From Thermodesulfobacterium sp. TA1 (lineage in GTDB: Bacteria > Desulfobacterota > Thermodesulfobacteria > Thermodesulfobacteriales > Thermodesulfobacteriaceae), in contig NZ_CP043908.1 in NCBI RefSeq assembly GCF_008630935.1, positions 1,488,001 to 1,552,000 of the forward strand: DNA of 64,000 bases, read 5' to 3'. Shown piece by piece: positions 33,518 to 41,345 of this stretch. The position numbers were made by a program, and so were the translations under genes. Position 1 is the first letter of the stretch. Every line of letters begins with the position of its first letter. The notes beneath the pieces are model-generated. The model was not told the origin of the DNA and did no database searches. It saw only the letters and a list, made by a program, of their open reading frames with translations.

Positions 33518-36085
33518 ATGAGAATAACGGATTTGTTTGGGCTTTTTAAGTCTAAGAAAAAAATTGAAGAGAAAGAAAAACTAAGACAGGTTTTAAAAGA
33601 AAAATACTCACTTTTTCAAAAAGTTCTTAATGAAAATAACCGGGCCTTAAGCATAATGGCAGACCTGGAAGAAAAACTTTCCGGAGAGTATCTTTTTGAC
33701 ATGCATTATGTCAAAACTAATGTGAAGGATGTTTTAGATGCAGTAAATGAAATTATTAAAAATCTAAATGCTCTTTCTGATGGAAAGTATTTACAGTTAG
33801 AAAAAATCTATACCGAAATTAAAGAAAAAATAGAAAAAATTTTAATTTCAAAAATTGAAATTCTAGAAACTGATTTTACTATACCTCTTGAATTGCTTAA
33901 TAAAGACTCCGTATTAATTGCAGGAGGAAAGGTTGCTCATCTTGCAGAGCTTAAAAATATTCTTGGAATACCTACTCCTGAGGGATTTGCTATTACATCT
34001 TACGCATTTTTAAAATTTATTGAAAAGGTTCAGCTTAAAGAGCAAATTTCTCGAATCCTACAAAGTATTAATATCAACAAAATTGAAAGCTTAAATGAGG
34101 GAAGCCAAAAAATTCAAGAATTAATCATAAATTCAGAAGTTCCTGAAGAAATTGCAAATTCAGTAAAATTAGCTTATGAAAATCTATGTAAAAAGCTCAA
34201 TAAAAAATGTATGGTCTCTGTTAGAAGTAGTGCAATTTATGAGGACTCTGATTTTAGTTTTGCAGGGCAGTACTCCTCTTTCTTAAACATTCCAGAAGAA
34301 GAGATTCTTTACTATTATAAAAAGGTTATTGCAAGTCTTTTCAATACAAGAGCGATTTTTTACTATAAAACAAAGGGATTTTCTGAAACAGAAATGGTCA
34401 TGGCAGTAGGAGTTATTTCTATGGTAAATGCTCGAGCTGGTGGGGTTATATATTCATGTAATCCAAACAATCCCGAAAGCGATAACATAATAATAAATGC
34501 AGTTAGAGGACTCGGCAAATTAGTTGTTGATGGAACTGTAACTGCTGAAACCTATATAGTGAATAGGAAGGGAGAAATCATTGAAAAACTACCTGGGAAA
34601 CAAAATAAAATGCTTATTTGCAGGGAAAAAGGAGGTATAGAGGAAATTCCTTTGCCTGATAATATTTCTTCAAACTCCTTAAGCAATGAAGAAATCCTTG
34701 AATTATCAAAATTAGCCATAAAAATTGAAGAATATTACGGGTTTCCGCAAGATATTGAATGGGCAATTGATGAAGAAGGAAATATTTTTATTCTTCAGGC
34801 AAGGCAACTAAGAATTCTTGAGAAAAAGTCTGAAACAAAAGTATATCTACCGACAAGGATAAAGGGATACAATATTCTTCTTGACAAAGGTATTACTGCT
34901 TGCAAAGGTGTTGGATATGGAAAAGCCTTTGTTTTGGAATCAGATGAAGAACTTGATAATTTTCCCGAAGGACATGTGCTTGTTGCAAAACATACAAATC
35001 CAAAATATGTAGTAGTTATGAATAAGGCATCTGCCATAATTACTGATATTGGAAGTCCAACAGGTCATATGGCATCTCTTTCAAGAGAATACAATGTTCC
35101 AACAATACTAAATACAGAAGTTGCAACTAAAACCATAAAACATGGGCAGGAAATTACTGTAGATGCTATAAATTGTGTAATCTATGAAGGCAAAGTAAAT
35201 GAACTTATTGAAGCTTATAGTAAACAAAAAAAAGAACCTTTTAGAGATACCTTAATATTTAAAACTCTTGAAAAGGTTTTAAAACTTGTTGTTCCGCTGA
35301 ATCTTGTAGATCCTATAAGTGAAGATTTCAAGCTTGAAAATTGTAAAACTCTTCATGATATAACAAGATTCTGTCATGAGATGGTCATGCATGAGATGTT
35401 TACCATGTGGAATAAATATGAAGAAAGTGAAATTTATGCTATTCCTCTTTTGGCAGGAATACCAATTGGAATTTTGGTTCTTGATATAGGAGGAGGATTG
35501 AAAAAGGGGATAAAAAAGGCTACCCCAGAGGATATATATTCCATTCCTTTTAAAGCCATACTTAAAGGGATGCAATCAATGCAATGGCCAGGGCCTCCTC
35601 CTGTTGATATAAAAGGATTTCTTGGAATGGTTGCTCATACTGTATCTATTCCAGAAGATGAGCTTAAAGAAACAGGGAAAAAAAGTTTCTGTATTGTTAC
35701 TAAAAACTATATGAATTTTAGTATTCGATTGGGATATCATTTTTCATTGATTGAAGCCTATGCTGGTGAAAACATAAATGATAACTACATTAAATTTTTC
35801 TTTAAAGGCGGGGGCGCAGCTCTTGACAGAAGATTAAGAAGAGTAAGATTAATAACTGAAATCCTTAAAAAATTAGGATTCAGAGTTGTTCTGAAAGAAG
35901 ATGTTATAGATGCTATTTTACTTAAATATGATATATCTACAATTGAAAATACTCTTGAAATACTTGGAAAATTAACAGCTTATACAAAACAGCTTGATAT
36001 GGTACTTTTTAACGATGCAGTAGCACAAATGTATACAGATGATTTTATAAAAAAATATATGAAAGAAAAAATAAATCAGCTTTGA
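33518..36085 (+). CDS. PEP-synthase-like protein with coiled coil, lacking the PEP-binding barrel
   Basis: An 855-residue protein. Residues 1-120 are a predicted coiled coil. Residues 125-435 form the ATP-grasp-like PEP/pyruvate-dikinase N-terminal domain (MVSVRSSAIYEDSDFSFAGQY, QDIEWAIDEEGNIFILQARQ). Residues 455-560 form the swivelling phosphohistidine domain with the motif GSPTGHMASL, H517 being the expected phosphorylated residue. The last 295 residues do not look like the TIM-barrel that binds PEP in true PEP synthase, so it probably is not a complete PEP synthase. It may phosphorylate another acceptor. It lies 87 bases after the IS256 copy, divergent from the GntR operon. Confidence 0.75.
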   Translation: MRITDLFGLFKSKKKIEEKEKLRQVLKEKYSLFQKVLNENNRALSIMADLEEKLSGEYLFDMHYVKTNVKDVLDAVNEIIKNLNALSDGKYLQLEKIYTEIKEKIEKILISKIEILETDFTIPLELLNKDSVLIAGGKVAHLAELKNILGIPTPEGFAITSYAFLKFIEKVQLKEQISRILQSININKIESLNEGSQKIQELIINSEVPEEIANSVKLAYENLCKKLNKKCMVSVRSSAIYEDSDFSFAGQYSSFLNIPEEEILYYYKKVIASLFNTRAIFYYKTKGFSETEMVMAVGVISMVNARAGGVIYSCNPNNPESDNIIINAVRGLGKLVVDGTVTAETYIVNRKGEIIEKLPGKQNKMLICREKGGIEEIPLPDNISSNSLSNEEILELSKLAIKIEEYYGFPQDIEWAIDEEGNIFILQARQLRILEKKSETKVYLPTRIKGYNILLDKGITACKGVGYGKAFVLESDEELDNFPEGHVLVAKHTNPKYVVVMNKASAIITDIGSPTGHMASLSREYNVPTILNTEVATKTIKHGQEITVDAINCVIYEGKVNELIEAYSKQKKEPFRDTLIFKTLEKVLKLVVPLNLVDPISEDFKLENCKTLHDITRFCHEMVMHEMFTMWNKYEESEIYAIPLLAGIPIGILVLDIGGGLKKGIKKATPEDIYSIPFKAILKGMQSMQWPGPPPVDIKGFLGMVAHTVSIPEDELKETGKKSFCIVTKNYMNFSIRLGYHFSLIEAYAGENINDNYIKFFFKGGGAALDRRLRRVRLITEILKKLGFRVVLKEDVIDAILLKYDISTIENTLEILGKLTAYTKQLDMVLFNDAVAQMYTDDFIKKYMKEKINQL

Positions 36086-36495
36086 GATTTTAGTTTCTCT
36101 TTTAATATTCTATTTTCCTTCTGCACCTTTAACCATTTTATAGCCTTTTCAATAGTAAAAAGTATCTGTTCTTTTTTAAAAGGTTTAGTTATAAAATCAA
36201 AAGCTCCCAATTTAATTGCTTCTGTGGCGGCATCAATTGTCCCATAAGCTGTAATTATAATTACAGGTATATCTTCATCTTTCTTTTTTGCTTCCTCAAG
36301 AAGTTGTAAACCATCAAGTCCTGGCATTTTGAGGTCCGTTATAATAAGGTCAAACTCCCCCCTTTTTACCAACTCAACTGCTTCAATAGGATTATTTGTA
36401 GTGAAAACTTCATAAGGTGTTTTTTCTCTTAATATCATAGATAGAAGTTTAAGCATATCTGGCTCATCATCAATTATTAAAATCTTTTCAGCCAT
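36076..36495 (-). CDS. single-domain response regulator (CheY-like receiver)
   Basis: A 139-residue receiver domain with the acidic pair D9/D10, phospho-acceptor D54 (IITDLKMPG), the conserved Thr/Ala of ITAYG and Lys of TKPFKKE. There is no DNA-binding output domain, so it acts through protein contacts. It ends tail to tail with the PEP-synthase-like gene, overlapping by 10 bases. The cognate kinase is almost certainly the gene at 37962-40181; the two are now separated by the IS110 insertion, which cuts the regulator off from upstream transcription. Confidence 0.92.
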   Translation of the reverse strand: MAEKILIIDDEPDMLKLLSMILREKTPYEVFTTNNPIEAVELVKRGEFDLIITDLKMPGLDGLQLLEEAKKKDEDIPVIIITAYGTIDAATEAIKLGAFDFITKPFKKEQILFTIEKAIKWLKVQKENRILKEKLKSQS

Positions 36496-36530
36496 CCTTT
36501 ATCCTCCTCCTGCAATTTTTATGTTAAGGT

Positions 36531-36558
36531 TTGTTTAACACATTTTGTTTTGTATAAT
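36531..36558 (+). promoter_or_regulatory. promoter in the IS110 left end
   Basis: TTGTTT (36531-36536) and a perfect TATAAT (36553-36558) with 16 bases between. The predicted start near 36565 would transcribe the structured leader and then the transposase. Confidence 0.55.
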
Positions 36559-36564
36559 AAAACA

Positions 36565-36736
36565 AAAGCTTATAAGTTAGAGAGGGACAGGGACTCCATT
36601 TTTGGTAGGCCTTTGAGCCTCTTAAGGAGTATGTCCCTCTGTCCCTCAACACCCGATAAGTTGGTTGGGCTACCAAAGCCCCAGCTACTCGGGAGGATGG
36701 TGTGAGGGACAAAAATCTTAAAAAGGAGGTAGCATC
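36565..36736 (+). ncRNA. candidate IS110 bridge RNA
   Basis: The transposase leader contains two hairpins with internal loops, the layout of IS110 bridge RNAs. In the first, GAGGGACAG (36582-36590) pairs with CTGTCCCTC (36639-36647), and inside it AGGC (36607-36610) pairs with GCCT (36617-36620). Its loop holds TTAAGGAGT (36622-36630), the exact complement of ACTCCTTAA in the right flank (37957-37965). In the second, CCCGA (36652-36656) pairs with TCGGG (36689-36693) around GGGCT/AGCCC (36667-36671/36677-36681). Its 5' side has AGTTG, also present at the element's right end. Ends of the RNA are estimates. Confidence 0.65.
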
Positions 36737-37936
36737 ATGACCCATTACATCGGTGTTGACATTTCTAAAGATAACTTCCACTTCTGCATCCTTAACCATG
36801 AAGCTAAAACCCTCTCCTCCGGCAAACTCTCTATGTCTCTTCAAGGCTTCTCTGATTTCTTTAACCTTCTCAAAACCCTCTCTGACCCTATCGTTGTTAT
36901 GGAATCCTCTGGTAGGTTCCACATCCCCCTTTACTGCTTCCTCGTTGAAAAAGATATCCAAACCTTCATCCTTAACCCTAAAATCGTCCACAGATTCTTT
37001 GAATTTATCTCCGCTAACAACCCCTCTAAATACGACACAAAAGATGCCAAAATCCTTGCACTCTTCGCTCTTAATAACCCTGAATTCCTTAAATCCTATC
37101 CTGAAAACTCTGAACTCCGTAGTGCTTCTCGTCTTATCCAAAAACTTAAACATGAACTTGCTGAAGCTAAAACTCAAATCAAATACGCCCTCACTGTTCT
37201 TTTCCCAGAAGCTGAAAAGCACTTTAATATTTACTCCCACTCCTTCCTTAACATACTCCTTAAATTCCCCTCTGCTAAAACCCTTAAAAAAGCTAAACCA
37301 AATGAAATTTCCGAAATTATTAAATCCTCTGTTCCTAAAGGTAAAACCCCTTCCTTTTCTCCCGATGAAGTCATAAACCTTGCTAAAAACTCTATCGGGG
37401 TTGACAATCCTTATCTCTCTCAAACTCTTATCATCTACATCGAAAAACTCTTTTTCCTTGAGCCAAGAATAAAAAAGCTTGAAGAGATGCTTGTAGAGAA
37501 AATGGATGAAGACCAGCAAGAACAAATTAAGCTCATTTCCTCTATAAAAGGTATTTCCTCTAAACTTGCAAGTCTCTTTTTGGCTGAAATCAGAGACGTA
37601 AAAAGATTTTCTAATGCCAAAAAGCTCATAAAGTTTGCGGGCACAGACCCAGTAACAAAACAATCTGGTAAGTATAAAGCTAAGATGAGCATATCTAAGC
37701 AAGGGTCGAGCTTTCTCAGAAATGTTCTTTTCCAGATGGCGGTAGGTGTAGTAAAATGGAATTTTTACTTCAGATCCTATTTTATACGTAAGAAGAAAAA
37801 CTTTGGCAGTTATAAGAAAGCTATGATATCAGTTGTAAACAAACTTATAAGAGTTATCTATGCAATTTGTAGAAAAAAAACTTTCTTTAATCCTGCTTTT
37901 TCTAAGTTCCCTGTTCTGGAGGTCTCTCATGTTTAA
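36737..37936 (+). CDS. IS110-family transposase (DEDD type)
   Basis: A 399-residue transposase. The N-terminal RuvC-like DEDD domain has D8 (YIGVDISKD), E56 (VVMESSGR), D100 and D103 (YDTKDAKIL). The C-terminal Transposase_20-type domain (about 265-345) has ISSIKGISSKLASLFLAEI and the serine-bearing SKQGSSFLRN (S324/S325), the proposed catalytic serine region. A strong AAGGAGGT site precedes the ATG. It appears intact. The long open frame on the opposite strand is a codon-use artefact. Confidence 0.93.
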   Translation: MTHYIGVDISKDNFHFCILNHEAKTLSSGKLSMSLQGFSDFFNLLKTLSDPIVVMESSGRFHIPLYCFLVEKDIQTFILNPKIVHRFFEFISANNPSKYDTKDAKILALFALNNPEFLKSYPENSELRSASRLIQKLKHELAEAKTQIKYALTVLFPEAEKHFNIYSHSFLNILLKFPSAKTLKKAKPNEISEIIKSSVPKGKTPSFSPDEVINLAKNSIGVDNPYLSQTLIIYIEKLFFLEPRIKKLEEMLVEKMDEDQQEQIKLISSIKGISSKLASLFLAEIRDVKRFSNAKKLIKFAGTDPVTKQSGKYKAKMSISKQGSSFLRNVLFQMAVGVVKWNFYFRSYFIRKKKNFGSYKKAMISVVNKLIRVIYAICRKKTFFNPAFSKFPVLEVSHV

Positions 37937-37961
37937 TTCCTATTTTCTGATAGTTGACTCC

Positions 37962-40181
37962 TTAATCTTTTATTGGTGGCAATTTTACTATAAATGTAGT
38001 TCCTGTCTGTTCAGATTCTTCTTTAGTTTTAGTTACAAAAGTAATTATACCATTATGTTTTTTAACAATGTTATAGGAAACCCATAAACCAAGACCTGTT
38101 CCTTTCCCAACCTCTTTTGTGGTAAAAAATGGATCAAAAATTCTGTTTCTATATTCTTTGGGAATACCATATCCTGTATCAGATATACTAATTTCAACCC
38201 ATTCACCATCATATCTGGTAGAAATTTTTAATATTCCACCACCTTTCATCACATAAATTGCATTATTAATTATATTAAAGAAAACCTGTTGTAATTCACC
38301 TGCATCTCCTTTTACAAATGGTAAGTTTTGTTGTAAATCTTTTGCTACTTCAATATTGTTTATTACGATCATATTATTCATTATTGCTAAAACTGTTTCA
38401 ACGCAATCGTTAATATTAATAAGTTGTTCCTTATGCTCTTTATGCCTTACAAAACTTAATAAGTTTTCCACAATTCTTTTTGCATTTATTGCCTGTTTTT
38501 CAATTGTTTTTAAAACATCATACTCCTGAGAATCTTGTGGAAGTTTCTCAAGTAAAATATCTGTAAATCCAAGAATTATGGCAAGGGGGTTGTTTATTTC
38601 ATGAGCTACACCTGCAGCAAGAGTACCTAAAGAAGCAAGTTTTTCTGTGTAATAACTCTGCTCTTCCATTTTTTTTCGATCAGTTATATCTCTTGCAATA
38701 CCTAAAATAGAATAAATATTTCCTTTTTCGTCCTTTAAACCTCTTAAATTTGTATTAAACCAAAAATCTTTATTATCCAATATTATTTTATGGATAATTT
38801 GTTTACTCTCACCAGTTTTAAATATTTGCTTAACATTTATCATGAGAATTTCTCCATCAGGAATAAAAATATCTACTATGTTTTTACCAATTATATCAGA
38901 TTCTTTATTTCCAAAAAATTCTAATCCAAATTTGTTCATTGAAGTTATTTTTCCTTCTGAATCTAAGGTAAATATTATATCTTCAGCATTTTCTATTAAA
39001 GATCTGTATCTTTCTTCTGATTTTTTCAACTCTACTGTTTTTTTGGCAACTTCCTTTTCAAGAATATTTGACCAGGTAACAAGAATAAAATTTACAAAAA
39101 ATCCAACGGATAAAATGATAAAAATAATTATTCCTTGGAGAAGCATCTGCTGAAAATGAACTGTTTTAATAGCCCCCTCCACTTCACTTATAGGTGCAAC
39201 AACTGCAATAGACCATATTACAGGTTCTGGTTCTTCTTTTAACTTTATCGGAGTATAGGCAATAAGTTTTTTTATTTCTCCTTCAACCCCTCTATGCCAT
39301 CCTGAAATATACCAACTTGTTCCTTCCTCACCTTTAAGCATCTTTTCCTTTTGAATTTCATTAACCCTTGTAAAGGATATGGTTGGTTTTTTAGCTTTTC
39401 TTGCTTCAAAGGCATTTTGACCTATAAACGACTTTTCTTCATGATAAAGAAAAGTACCCTTGTTGTCTATTACCCATGCATATCCTGTTTTTCCTGACAT
39501 TATTTTCGCTGCAACTTTACTCACTAAATGGGTAACGTCTACTGTAAAAACTAAAGCACCTGAAAACTTATTTGTTGCAACAGGATGAGATTCATCTATT
39601 GATACTTGCCATACTGGGGTTACCATTTTCATAATAAGCTTTTGAGAATTGTCCTCATCTGTGCATTTTATTATTTCAGTAAATAATATTTTACCCTTAT
39701 TCTGCTTAAGAGATGCCCAATTTAAAAATTCTATATCTTCATTTTGAAGATTTTTAATAATGCATTTATTAGCTTCCATAACTTTGTATGTGTTTTTAAT
39801 TTTATCCTCAATAAATTTTATTTCTCTAACACCTTCGTATTTTGCGCTTAAAAAGGTAATATTCATTCTGTTTATTAAAGCTGGTTTTTCTGAATACTGA
39901 ATTGCAGGTGAAAGACTAAGAAGCGTAAGCTCTCTTTTTAATAACTCAATAGAGTTTTCTATCTGACTTGCAGCATACCTTGCAAGCATTAGTTGCTGTT
40001 GATTAAAATCTTCAATAACAATTTCTCTAATCTTTATGGTTGAAAACCATCCAAGTAACAAACCCATACCAAGTAAAAAAATCATTACCACTGTGAAAAT
40101 AAGCTTGAAGTATTTTAAGTTGAATGGATGATACTTTTCTATAAGAGGTATTAACTTATCTATAAAATTTTTGTAAATCAT
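37962..40181 (-). CDS. membrane sensor histidine kinase (Cache-PAS-HisKA-HATPase)
   Basis: A 739-residue kinase. Membrane helices near 29-47 and 346-368 flank a large periplasmic double-Cache-like sensor domain. A PAS domain (about 388-505) follows. The HisKA box has H527 (GVAHEINNPL), and the HATPase domain has the N box (NIINNAIYVM), DTGYGIP and the GKGTGLGL lid. Its stop once lay directly before the ribosome binding site of the response regulator now at 36076-36495; the IS110 element sits between them. Signal unknown. Confidence 0.92.
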   Translation of the reverse strand: MIYKNFIDKLIPLIEKYHPFNLKYFKLIFTVVMIFLLGMGLLLGWFSTIKIREIVIEDFNQQQLMLARYAASQIENSIELLKRELTLLSLSPAIQYSEKPALINRMNITFLSAKYEGVREIKFIEDKIKNTYKVMEANKCIIKNLQNEDIEFLNWASLKQNKGKILFTEIIKCTDEDNSQKLIMKMVTPVWQVSIDESHPVATNKFSGALVFTVDVTHLVSKVAAKIMSGKTGYAWVIDNKGTFLYHEEKSFIGQNAFEARKAKKPTISFTRVNEIQKEKMLKGEEGTSWYISGWHRGVEGEIKKLIAYTPIKLKEEPEPVIWSIAVVAPISEVEGAIKTVHFQQMLLQGIIIFIILSVGFFVNFILVTWSNILEKEVAKKTVELKKSEERYRSLIENAEDIIFTLDSEGKITSMNKFGLEFFGNKESDIIGKNIVDIFIPDGEILMINVKQIFKTGESKQIIHKIILDNKDFWFNTNLRGLKDEKGNIYSILGIARDITDRKKMEEQSYYTEKLASLGTLAAGVAHEINNPLAIILGFTDILLEKLPQDSQEYDVLKTIEKQAINAKRIVENLLSFVRHKEHKEQLININDCVETVLAIMNNMIVINNIEVAKDLQQNLPFVKGDAGELQQVFFNIINNAIYVMKGGGILKISTRYDGEWVEISISDTGYGIPKEYRNRIFDPFFTTKEVGKGTGLGLWVSYNIVKKHNGIITFVTKTKEESEQTGTTFIVKLPPIKD

Positions 40182-40217
40182 CAGTATTACCCTAATTTTT
40201 TGACTTTAATTATTTTA

Positions 40218-40245
40218 AATATATTCTTAATATTTTAAAAATCAA
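40218..40245 (-). promoter_or_regulatory. candidate sigma-70 promoter of the histidine kinase
   Basis: On the minus strand TTGATT (40245-40240) and TATATT (40223-40218) are separated by 16 bases, about 40 bases before the ATG at 40181. It lies immediately beside the end of the IS256 remnant. Confidence 0.45.
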
Positions 40246-40250
40246 AGAGG

Positions 40251-40719
40251 TAGTGTCTCATTAATTGGGTAAAGACTTGAGGAATAATAAGTGATATGCC
40301 TGTTTCCATAAAGATTCATACGAAAATCACCTACCCTTTCATTCCTTAGAAGGAATTTTAACCTTATTTCATAAGGTGCTCAACAACCTACTTAAAAACC
40401 TTTTGGAAAATCTTATTATTGAAGAAAGAAGTATTAGTATAGTAGAAATTGAAGGCTTAAGAGTACCTCAAGTTAAAAAAGAGACTGTGGTTGTGTGATG
40501 AGGAAGTAAAGGCTTGGGATGGCGTAACGAATCAACTTAAGAGTAGAGCAAAAAAGATAAAAAGAAGAAAAGTAAAGGTGATAGAGGTATTTTTAGGGGA
40601 GGGTTAAGCTAATAGATGAGAGATTAAACTCAAGGAGGTTGAAAGGATTTAATGAAGGTTAAATTGCTAATTACCATGCCCTCCTTAAAAGAGTCTTTAC
40701 GCAATACAAAGAGGAACTA
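40251..40719 (+). mobile_element. decayed IS256-family remnant (copy C)
   Basis: A 469-base relic with the left terminal repeat (TAGTGTCTCATTAATTGGGT), fragments of the transposase N-terminus (LLKNLLENLIIEERSI) and C-terminus (LNSRRLKGFNE), and a degraded right end (TTTACGCAATACAAAGAGG). It is more diverged than copy B and has lost nearly all the catalytic region. Confidence 0.75.
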
Positions 40720-40763
40720 TGAAAAATGTTAACAAGTCTGTCTGTTAATTTTTCGAAAGATTA

Positions 40764-40772
40764 TGTTATATT
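40764..40772 (+). promoter_or_regulatory. candidate extended -10 promoter of the hydrogenase protease gene
   Basis: TGTTATATT is a TGn-extended -10 box; TGTTAA 18 bases upstream (40743-40748) is a poor -35 match. The predicted start near 40779 leaves about 40 bases before the ATG at 40821. Confidence 0.35.
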
Positions 40773-40820
40773 TATTTTTTACCCTAAATATTTTTGCCCT
40801 AAAACATTAAAAATTTAAAA

Positions 40821-41345
40821 ATGGATAAGATTATAGTTTTAGGGATAGGGAATGTTTTACTTGCAGACGAAGGAATTGGGGTTTTAGCGGTTAAAGTGTT
40901 AGAAGAATGCTTTGAGTTCCCTTCAAGCGTAGAATTAGTCGACGGCGGGGTAGGAAGTTTTCAGCTTCTTCCTTATATAGAAAAGGCGAAAAAACTTTTG
41001 GTAATAGATGCTATATCTCAAGGAAGTCCTCCTGGAACCCTTCACAAGTTTACCAAAGAAACCCTACCCAAACAAGTATTAGAAAAACTTTCTATTCATG
41101 AAGTCAGTTTTTTAGATATCCTTACTTTAGCTGAGATGCGTGGTTTTTTCCCTGAGGAATTGGTGGTTTTGGGTTTAGAGCCTGCAAATCTTGAGATGAA
41201 TTATGGCTTTTCTGACCCTGTAAAGCACAACTTTATTCGTTTGATTGAATCGGTTCTTTTACAACTTAAAGATTGGGGTATAGAGCCTGTCCCAAAGAAA
41301 GACCTCCATCGTTGGGAGGAACTTTTCTCTGCAAGTATACCTTAA
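40821..41345 (+). CDS. [NiFe]-hydrogenase maturation protease (HycI/HyaD/HupD family)
   Basis: This endopeptidase removes the C-terminal tail of a [NiFe]-hydrogenase large subunit after nickel insertion. Its opening GIGNVLLADEGIGV carries the nickel-sensing Glu, and the VDGGVGS and SIHEVSFLDIL segments supply the expected Asp and His positions. Length is 174 residues. No [NiFe]-hydrogenase structural gene is in the window, so its substrate lies elsewhere. The last 26 codons overlap the end of hypF on the opposite strand. Confidence 0.9.
   Translation: MDKIIVLGIGNVLLADEGIGVLAVKVLEECFEFPSSVELVDGGVGSFQLLPYIEKAKKLLVIDAISQGSPPGTLHKFTKETLPKQVLEKLSIHEVSFLDILTLAEMRGFFPEELVVLGLEPANLEMNYGFSDPVKHNFIRLIESVLLQLKDWGIEPVPKKDLHRWEELFSASIP

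Larger units (their letters stand above)
36512..37959 (+). mobile_element. IS110-family insertion sequence
   Basis: A 1.45 kb element with a 225-base leader and one transposase gene, without long terminal repeats, as is typical of IS110. I place the ends by reconstruction. Joining the left flank up to 36511 to the right flank from 37960 restores (on the minus strand) the histidine-kinase stop TAA followed directly by GGAGGAGGATAAAGG and the regulator ATG, a normal operon junction, with CT as the shared core dinucleotide. The exact base may shift by one or two CTCC repeats. Confidence 0.75.
40182..40820. other. intergenic region holding two promoters and an IS256 remnant
   Basis: This 640-base stretch contains the kinase promoter (40218-40245), the IS256 remnant (40251-40719) and about 100 AT-rich bases with a promoter for the hydrogenase protease gene. 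I see no intact gene or structured RNA in it. Confidence 0.6.

Noticed and set aside
36753-37376. A 207-codon Ser/Leu/Lys-rich frame on the plus strand within the IS110 gene
   Set aside because: Low-complexity product in an alternative frame of the transposase, no ribosome binding site, no family.
36524-37702. A 392-codon open frame on the minus strand across the IS110 transposase
   Set aside because: It lies antisense to the intact transposase with all DEDD residues, has no recognisable domain, and is explained by codon use in the real gene.
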